IMG/VR virus record: IMGVR_UViG_3300023171_000030
Span: 1-36,516 of that record
DNA: 36,516 nt
Reading direction: 5' to 3' (one strand)
DNA from: a virus
A model generated the notes under the pieces. The model was not told where the DNA came from, searched no databases, and worked only from the letters and a program-made list of their open reading frames with translations. The translations under genes were made by a program, and so were the position numbers. Below, one piece after another: positions 30,654-36,516 of the stretch; the first letter of the stretch is position 1, and every line of letters begins with the position of its first letter.

Positions 30654-32273
30654 TTATTCGTATTCGCCAGTGGCCGTGTTTAATGTATAAGTTATTCCGT
30701 TTTGAACTACCTGCTTAGGCTTTGATTGTGGTTTTGCTACTTTCTTAGAAACTGTTGTAGTTTTTTTAACTCCAGCTTTGTTCCTAAAGAATTCATCTGC
30801 TTCCACAGTGCTCGTAAATAATTCTCCTGTATCCGGATTAGTAATAGTTAAAATACCAGTTTCAACTTCATTTGCTTTTGCCCCTTGTCCGCTTGTTTTA
30901 TAGTTTGCTTTACGTGGTTTTTGAGGAAGATAGTCAGAAGTTGTTGGTTTGTAATTTGGATCTTTTGCTACTTTTGATTTTCCTTCTGCGGTAAGTACCC
31001 AATCTTCTGGATTGTCTTGTTCAAATGAATATGTAAGAGTTCCATCTTTATGGACAATAACTTCTTTTAAAGCATTTTTAAATCCAGTTTCATCTTTAGA
31101 TCCTTTGTCGGCTACTGGAATTATTTTATCTTCTACTTTTACTTTTACCCCATTGTCTGTATATCCTTCTTTGGCTACAGTTTTAGGAGATCCTATTTTT
31201 GCCTCTTTTGCTTTTGCCTCTTTTATTTTTTGAGCTTCTTCCCTATCTTTTCTAGCATTATCCTTAGCTCTTTGAGCCTGATCATTTCGTTCTTTCTGAA
31301 CTGCTAATTCATAGTTTGCTTTTTTATAATCAGCTTCTTCTGATTTAGTAGAAGGAGTAGTACTTTTTAAAACTTCCTCAAAATAATCAGAAGCCTGTTG
31401 TTGTATTTTAGGATCAGTATAATTTACTGGGTTTTCCGGATCTAAACCAAGTTTGTCTAAAGCGAAATACATAGCAGATCTATTTGAGATAGCTTCTTTC
31501 GCCATAGATTTTGCTACTTCTTCGGCTCCTGGAGTATATTTTTCAGTTACCTCTTTATTGCCAACAAGTTTTTTTACTTCTCGTTCCTTTCCAACGCTTT
31601 TTTGAAACTGATCAATAAAACCTTTTTCTCCAGAAACATTGAATTTATCAACAGGAGTTAAGAGATCCATTAATTGTTTTTTGTTCAAGTCTTTGTATAA
31701 AACTTTTGTAACGTTTCCGTTATCGTCTTTGTCAATTAATGTATATCTAGGGTTTCCGTTAGCATCATTACTTTGCATGATATTTCCGGCAGTCATTTTA
31801 GCTAAAACATCTTTTACTTTATTAAAGCTGGCAGGATTATAAGCTTTTTCGTTTGTTTGAAGCTCTTGGACTTTTAAATTTAAAGCCTTAGGCATCTCAT
31901 TTACATTGTTAACACTATTCATTGCATTTCCAGCAATAGCCAAGTATTTTTTGTCTCCCGTTTTTTGATAATTATCCTGTGCTTCCGCATAAGTATTTTT
32001 TGCATTCTCCACAGATTGTCTATTAGAAGCATCTAATCCAGTTCCCGTGCTTATGAATTTGTATTTTTCATTGAACTCGGAAGCGTCATTAAAATCTCGT
32101 CTTCTTTGCTCTTGTTGATACCTTTCATCTTCAATTTTTTGTCTCTCTTTTTGGAGTTTTTCTGCACGAAATCTGGTAACGCTTTCTTCAACTCCTTGCG
32201 CAGCCTGACCCACATAGTTTTGTGTAGGATTAATAGTTAAATATCCAGATGTGCCTCCTATTGGTCCTGCCAT
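30654..32273 (-). CDS. Putative internal virion / ejection protein
   Basis: 539 residues, minus strand. A Gly-rich start (MAGPIGGTSGYLTINPTQNY) is followed by a long Arg/Lys/Glu/Gln coiled coil (about 34-65) and a second one around 330-370 (NARKDREEAQKIKEAKAK). The C-terminal part has small beta domains (TGILTITNPDTGELF) and a Pro/Lys-rich linker. Layout and position between a 197-residue Ala/Gly-rich protein and the giant protein parallel the three internal core proteins of T7-like phages. The parallel is by architecture, not by sequence. Confidence 0.65.
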   Translation of the reverse strand: MAGPIGGTSGYLTINPTQNYVGQAAQGVEESVTRFRAEKLQKERQKIEDERYQQEQRRRDFNDASEFNEKYKFISTGTGLDASNRQSVENAKNTYAEAQDNYQKTGDKKYLAIAGNAMNSVNNVNEMPKALNLKVQELQTNEKAYNPASFNKVKDVLAKMTAGNIMQSNDANGNPRYTLIDKDDNGNVTKVLYKDLNKKQLMDLLTPVDKFNVSGEKGFIDQFQKSVGKEREVKKLVGNKEVTEKYTPGAEEVAKSMAKEAISNRSAMYFALDKLGLDPENPVNYTDPKIQQQASDYFEEVLKSTTPSTKSEEADYKKANYELAVQKERNDQAQRAKDNARKDREEAQKIKEAKAKEAKIGSPKTVAKEGYTDNGVKVKVEDKIIPVADKGSKDETGFKNALKEVIVHKDGTLTYSFEQDNPEDWVLTAEGKSKVAKDPNYKPTTSDYLPQKPRKANYKTSGQGAKANEVETGILTITNPDTGELFTSTVEADEFFRNKAGVKKTTTVSKKVAKPQSKPKQVVQNGITYTLNTATGEYE

Positions 32274-32278
32274 AATTG

Positions 32279-32872
32279 TTAATATTTAGATTTCCAACCA
32301 ATTTTACTTGGTACTGATGTTCCGGCTCCAGTGAATTTCGGTTTTGTAGTATCTTTTGGTTTTATAGTAGAAACACCTGCGCTTGCAGCCATTCCGGCAC
32401 CCTGTATCATGTTCCCGATTCCTTGTTGTTGTGCATCATTGGCTGCATTATATTGGCTAGATAAAGCTGCTAATTTTGCTCTATTTCGTTCTTCTTGTGT
32501 CTGTCTGATTCTAGCACTATCTTCTGCTTTTAGTGCATCAATATCTTTTTGTTGTTGATCTAAATCAGCAGATATTTCTCTATTAACAGCTTGACTTCCG
32601 GCAGCGACACTTCCAATTCCTGCAAGTGTCGCTCTAGTTCCGGCTCCTTGTAAAGCAGCCGTTTGAGTTGCTTCTAAAACAGATTGTCCTTCTTGTCTAT
32701 TTTTTGCACCAATAGTAGACACTTTAAGTTGTTCCGCAATATTTTCTAAAGGAACCTCTTTCATATTCGCAGCTTCACTTGCAAGTTTCTTTTTATCTTT
32801 TGCTGCTTTACTTGCTTTCACGCCTCCTGCTATCGCAGTAGCTGCTCCAACCCCAACTGCTACCCAACTCAT
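32279..32872 (-). CDS. Putative small ejection protein (T7 gp14-like layout)
   Basis: 197 residues, minus strand. The N-terminus MSWVAVGVGAATAIAGGVKA is a Gly/Ala-rich hydrophobic segment that could insert into a membrane. It is followed by Ala- and Gln-rich helices (VLEATQTAALQGAGTRAT) and a repeat-like second Gly/Ala segment (IGNMIQGAGMAASAG). Small internal virion proteins of podoviruses, which form the first part of the ejection conduit, have this look. Overlaps the cupin gene by 4 nt. Confidence 0.7.
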   Translation of the reverse strand: MSWVAVGVGAATAIAGGVKASKAAKDKKKLASEAANMKEVPLENIAEQLKVSTIGAKNRQEGQSVLEATQTAALQGAGTRATLAGIGSVAAGSQAVNREISADLDQQQKDIDALKAEDSARIRQTQEERNRAKLAALSSQYNAANDAQQQGIGNMIQGAGMAASAGVSTIKPKDTTKPKFTGAGTSVPSKIGWKSKY

Positions 32873-33324
32873 TGATTATCAGTATTTTGTATTTTTAATA
32901 TTTTATTTTTCATGTCCTCTGTTAGATATGGATTATCATTTTTTTCAATAATTCTTTCTTCTATTTGTTCTAATGTTTCATTATCTGGATTAGGGTGTGA
33001 TGTTGCCCATATACAATCTTCCATAACTAACAGAACTCTTCTTGTTCCTGGCTCTGTAATCCCGATGTGTGGTGCCTCTAAAATTTGTTCAACTCCATCA
33101 ATCCAAACAGTAGCCTTTCCTTTTAATATGAAATACTGGTGTTGTGTTTTATGAATTTTAGAAGTTATAAAAGCTCCAGCCGGCATAAAAATTTCTCTAA
33201 CATACATTCCATCAGTAAAACGATTTGTAACCGGACAATCTATCACTGGAAAATTTTCCAGCATTACTGATTCTAGTTCGTCTATACTATGATTTATTAC
33301 TGTGCTTGAAATATCTTGATTCAT
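32869..33324 (-). CDS. Cupin-domain protein in the tail gene cluster
   Basis: 151 residues, minus strand. A single cupin barrel is recognisable: motif 1 around GAFITSKIHKTQHQYFILKG (His58, His62) and motif 2 around ITEPGTRRVLLV, with His110 later, so metal binding is plausible. Similar small cupins sit beside tail genes in a number of tailed phages. They may act as a structural plug or a sugar-binding part of the tail. Which applies here is not known. Starts 9 nt after the upstream tail gene. Confidence 0.75.
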   Translation of the reverse strand: MNQDISSTVINHSIDELESVMLENFPVIDCPVTNRFTDGMYVREIFMPAGAFITSKIHKTQHQYFILKGKATVWIDGVEQILEAPHIGITEPGTRRVLLVMEDCIWATSHPNPDNETLEQIEERIIEKNDNPYLTEDMKNKILKIQNTDNQ

Positions 33325-33333
33325 TAGCGAATT

Positions 33334-36300
33334 TTAAGTATAACTTTTTATTACATTGCTATTAAAAGCATACACTTCTGTTTTTGTATTTTTCGATATA
33401 GATGCAGTTACTAACATATGGTATCCTAACAAACCTTGTGATTCAGCACTTTTTGATTTAGAACACATTACATAATCTCCTGAAACTATGTTTGCAACAC
33501 TTGTCAAAGTTAGGGAATTTTCCGTTTTGTTTTGAATAATACCTACAACTTGATTTGAAAGGTTTACTATTGTGTCTCCAACAGAAACTTCTCCCTCTAA
33601 TGAAAATGAGAAATTAAGGATTAATCCGTCTATTGTACAGTTTCCAATTCCTTGAACTGTTAGACTGGCATTATCAATTATTGCATTAGAAGTCCTTGGA
33701 TACGCTCTAAAAACACCTTCCTGCTTTTGAAAGTCATTTGAATTTATAAATCCAGATTCTAAATCAGTTTTAAGTTCTATTTGCCAAGGATCAGTTCCTT
33801 CTATTTCTAAATTTTTATATATTTTTCTTTCACTTGGATTTTGCGAAAAATTAAAAACAAATTTGCTTAAAAATTCTTCTCCATAAAATGTATTTCTTCC
33901 GTTTGGCTGATTGTGCTCATAAATTTCTCCATTTTTAAACGAGAAGAATTTACTGTTAACTCTACACATATCTTCCGGATTGAAAGTCAATCTACCTAGC
34001 CATCCATCATCTAGATCGGAATAAACCCATGTAACGTATTCAGTGGTATTGAATTTCACGTTCAAAATATATACATCATGGTATTGATCGTACCTTCCAA
34101 TTACCTGATTAATCACATTGTCTCTGAATAGTTTTTTGAAATAATTAGTCATTTTTTGACTAGAAATTTCAAACAAACCATTATTCGTTTTCTTCATGAC
34201 AACTCCTCTTTTTACATCGGAATGATAAATAGTGCTTGCGTATATGTCAAAGCTTTCAGGATTCATAGATATTCCATATTCTCCCTGATAAGTGTCTTGA
34301 ATACCTAAAACATCCTCAATTTTGGACAAGTTGCTAGTGCCATCTGCATTGAATAAGATATCTTTCCCGTAATAAATAATAGAGTCCTTGTCTTCTTGCA
34401 AAACTTGAAGATTAGTATCAAGCCCTTTTATTTTATAGATAGGTCCATATGACTTATCTATATCGTCTTTGAAATTAGCTAAATAAAGATTGAACTCATT
34501 TAATTTGTTTACATTGGTATTGGAATTATATACACCGGAGTAAGTGATATCAGCAAATCTATTTATCTGCTTGTATTCATCTTCACTTACTGCAGTAGGG
34601 CTAAAGTCGATGCTAACGTATTTTTCATTGAAACCATCTCTAATTTGATGGCTCTCAGCTCCATTTCCCTGAACATAACAATTAAATGTTTTGGCTAATA
34701 AGTGATTCGTAAATTGATGCTCGCCATCTGTAACAGTGAAAATATCTGGAGTTTCATAAAAAATATCATTTGGAGTTTCTTTTCCTAATGTTTCAAATAC
34801 AAAATATCCACTAATACTTCTAAGCAATAAGTTAGCGTCCAAGAAACCTCTTCTTGTTGTTCCGTTTCCGGCAGCCGTTCCCTCTATCCTTAAATAGTAT
34901 TGCCCTGCTGGATCTGCAACAAATTGTCTTGATCCAAACAGATAAACAAATCTTCCTTTAACCATTTCTTTTCCAAAAATACCACCCGAAGTTCCTTGAA
35001 AAACTATTCCTGCTAATTCAGCATCATAATAATCTTTAAAATTGGCATAATTATCATTGACAATAAAGGTTCTATTGTAATCATTACGCTCACTATCTCT
35101 ATGATAATCACTATGTAGATTTATAGTTAATTCTGAACCTTGAACTATCGGTACATCTGTATAAATTACTGGATCTCCGCTTGGAGCAGAAAAAATATTA
35201 CCGCCTAAATAAGAAAATGGTCGATCATTTTGAGTAGCAGTATTATCTTCGCTATATCTGAATTCATCTTCACCATAGTCAATACTAAAGCCTTCCGGTC
35301 TTATTTTCATATAGACACCGGCTTGCTCAGTAATTAAGTTTCCGTCATTATCTTTGTTTCCGACTATAAAATCAGCTTCTTGTGTTTTAATCTCAATTAC
35401 TTTTGTTTTAGTTACATTCGCAATAGGATTGTACACGTCTTTCTTAACAAGGAGCAAATCACCTTCGCTTACTTTGTTTCGATTAACTCCATCCAATCTA
35501 ATCCATCTGTATATTCCGTCTTTGTAGAATATGCTGGCGTAAATTTCTTCGTAAGGACCTCTGTTTTCTTTTATTCCAAATTTATAAGTGTTTGCCCAAA
35601 CTGGAGGTTTTTGAGTTGAAGGAATATTTACAGAAATTATATTTTGTGTAATACTATTTTTGATCGGAATAAAAATAGTATTGTTCGTGCTTGTTAGTGC
35701 TGTTGTCTTTCTTCCATACTTGTCCTTGTAAATCATACAAATTTCATAACTTCTATATGATTTTAAGCTTTTTTTACTTCCCAGAGATTCAATAGAAGAA
35801 ACAGTAACAACATTTCTAAAGTATTCGTTTACAAAAACATTTGGATCTGGATCGACTTTTTCTATCTCATACCTAACAGTAGGAAAAACTATTTCTATTA
35901 CATTGGCATTGATAACGTTTAATTTGAAACCATTATAAATAAAAGGAATAATTGTATCGTCTGGAATTTGCAAAGATGTACCCTTTAAAAAGTCGCTAAA
36001 ATAATTTTCTAAATTATCCTTAAACCCATTAGAAGTGTCTTCTACTAAATCCTGAATATTTGCATAGTCTTTATCTAAAATAAAATTATAAGTGTTGTTA
36101 AATAAATCCTCTGTTATGTCCTCCCCAATAATATAAGTCCCCTTTATATTAAGAGTTATATATATTATAGATCCGGCTATAAAATCAGAAGTTGAAAAAT
36201 TTAATTGTACTTTACCATTGGTGATAACACTAGAATCAAATGGAGAAACAGAATTAAGCGGAGTTACGGTTACGTTATTAGAAACAAACGAATTTGTTAT

Positions 36301-36516
36301 TAGATTCAATGTATAGTCAGGAACCACCTTGTTTCCGTTTTTATCAATCAAATCTTTATTTTCCTTATAGTTTCCGCTCATAACTCTATTTCCGGCTATT
36401 GTCGCAGCAACTTCGCTTTCAGGAACATTATCAAATGATCTGAAATATTGATCTAGTGGCAAAGGAGTATAAACTTTGCTATTGCTAAATTGAATAGTCT
36501 GAGTAGTATTATCCGG
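33334..36516 (-). CDS. Large tail / muzzle-like structural protein, partial
   Basis: Minus strand; the frame stays open through the right edge of the window, so the N-terminus is missing. A TTG at 36460-36462 is probably not the real start. At least 1060 residues are visible. Near the visible start, FDNVPESEVAATIAGNRVMS and GNYKENKDLI form a GNR-x-x-x-GNY motif that I recall from tail-stabilisation or muzzle proteins of Bacteroidota podoviruses, including crAss-like phages. The rest is beta-rich with no coiled coil or membrane helix, ending in VKSYT-like beta segments. It opens the visible part of the virion block. Assignment by motif memory, not certain. Confidence 0.6.
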   Translation of the reverse strand, partial: PDNTTQTIQFSNSKVYTPLPLDQYFRSFDNVPESEVAATIAGNRVMSGNYKENKDLIDKNGNKVVPDYTLNLITNSFVSNNVTVTPLNSVSPFDSSVITNGKVQLNFSTSDFIAGSIIYITLNIKGTYIIGEDITEDLFNNTYNFILDKDYANIQDLVEDTSNGFKDNLENYFSDFLKGTSLQIPDDTIIPFIYNGFKLNVINANVIEIVFPTVRYEIEKVDPDPNVFVNEYFRNVVTVSSIESLGSKKSLKSYRSYEICMIYKDKYGRKTTALTSTNNTIFIPIKNSITQNIISVNIPSTQKPPVWANTYKFGIKENRGPYEEIYASIFYKDGIYRWIRLDGVNRNKVSEGDLLLVKKDVYNPIANVTKTKVIEIKTQEADFIVGNKDNDGNLITEQAGVYMKIRPEGFSIDYGEDEFRYSEDNTATQNDRPFSYLGGNIFSAPSGDPVIYTDVPIVQGSELTINLHSDYHRDSERNDYNRTFIVNDNYANFKDYYDAELAGIVFQGTSGGIFGKEMVKGRFVYLFGSRQFVADPAGQYYLRIEGTAAGNGTTRRGFLDANLLLRSISGYFVFETLGKETPNDIFYETPDIFTVTDGEHQFTNHLLAKTFNCYVQGNGAESHQIRDGFNEKYVSIDFSPTAVSEDEYKQINRFADITYSGVYNSNTNVNKLNEFNLYLANFKDDIDKSYGPIYKIKGLDTNLQVLQEDKDSIIYYGKDILFNADGTSNLSKIEDVLGIQDTYQGEYGISMNPESFDIYASTIYHSDVKRGVVMKKTNNGLFEISSQKMTNYFKKLFRDNVINQVIGRYDQYHDVYILNVKFNTTEYVTWVYSDLDDGWLGRLTFNPEDMCRVNSKFFSFKNGEIYEHNQPNGRNTFYGEEFLSKFVFNFSQNPSERKIYKNLEIEGTDPWQIELKTDLESGFINSNDFQKQEGVFRAYPRTSNAIIDNASLTVQGIGNCTIDGLILNFSFSLEGEVSVGDTIVNLSNQVVGIIQNKTENSLTLTSVANIVSGDYVMCSKSKSAESQGLLGYHMLVTASISKNTKTEVYAFNSNVIKSYT

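Noticed and set aside
24339-33324. Plus-strand ORFs of 67-105 residues opposite the virion genes
   Set aside because: They are antisense shadows of the long minus-strand genes, rich in Ser, Phe and Leu as expected for complements of Lys/Glu-rich coding, and none has a recognisable domain or operon spacing.
36460-36462. TTG as the true start of the large tail protein
   Set aside because: The frame remains open to the right edge of the window with protein-like sequence, so the gene is more probably truncated by the window.

Overview
The window looks like part of a Bacteroidota phage or prophage, most likely one infecting Flavobacterium or a relative. The DNA is AT-rich. Genes overlap or nearly touch (ATGA and TAATG junctions). 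Start codons follow A-rich stretches, often '(A)TC-ATG', with no clear Shine-Dalgarno sequence. The recognisable families (BT4734/VirE-N-like domain, Bacteroidota-type tyrosine recombinase, YopX, NdpA, podovirus-like ejection proteins) fit that origin. No rRNA, tRNA, CRISPR array or insertion sequence was seen.

Layout. Positions 1-24320 hold a single plus-strand array of about 55 mostly small genes. Positions 24339-36516 hold a minus-strand virion block that runs off the right edge. The two converge on a perfect 11-bp hairpin (24303-24331) that looks like a bidirectional terminator. The plus-strand array divides into: (a) 1-5914, small unknown genes including several membrane proteins, a lipoprotein with a surface-export-like signal and a small helix-turn-helix protein; (b) 5923-7182, a tyrosine recombinase; (c) 7570-13394, a nucleic-acid module of a DUF1351-like coiled-coil protein, a stand-alone BT4734/VirE-N-like domain, a nucleotidyltransferase-fold protein, an NdpA-like nucleoid protein, a Rad52-like annealing protein and a YqaJ-type exonuclease; (d) 13444-16312, a replication-initiation module made of a promoter-like box with a pseudoknot-capable leader, an O/DnaD-like initiator and a DnaC-like helicase loader; (e) 16325-20116, small genes with three HNH-type proteins and a RusA-like protein, one HNH gene (NUMOD4-HNH-AP2) being frameshifted at an A8 run; (f) 20134-24320, a phage DnaN sliding clamp, a small protein ending in a clamp-binding-like QINLF, YopX and unknowns.

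The minus-strand block encodes, in transcription order, a large tail or muzzle-like protein with its N-terminus beyond the window, a cupin, two putative ejection proteins and a 2103-residue polyvalent protein with an HEAVH zincin-like motif. This suggests a short-tailed (podovirus-like) particle. Terminase, portal, capsid, DNA polymerase and lysis genes are not recognised here and may lie outside.

Most notable non-coding signals: six ATCGCA iterons at 11-bp spacing inside the initiator gene next to AT-rich DNA (probable replication origin), and just upstream of that gene a promoter-like box followed by an RNA able to form an 8-bp pseudoknot. Together with Rad52/YqaJ recombination, a helicase loader and a private sliding clamp, the array describes a phage that starts its own replication and recombination but probably borrows the host polymerase.
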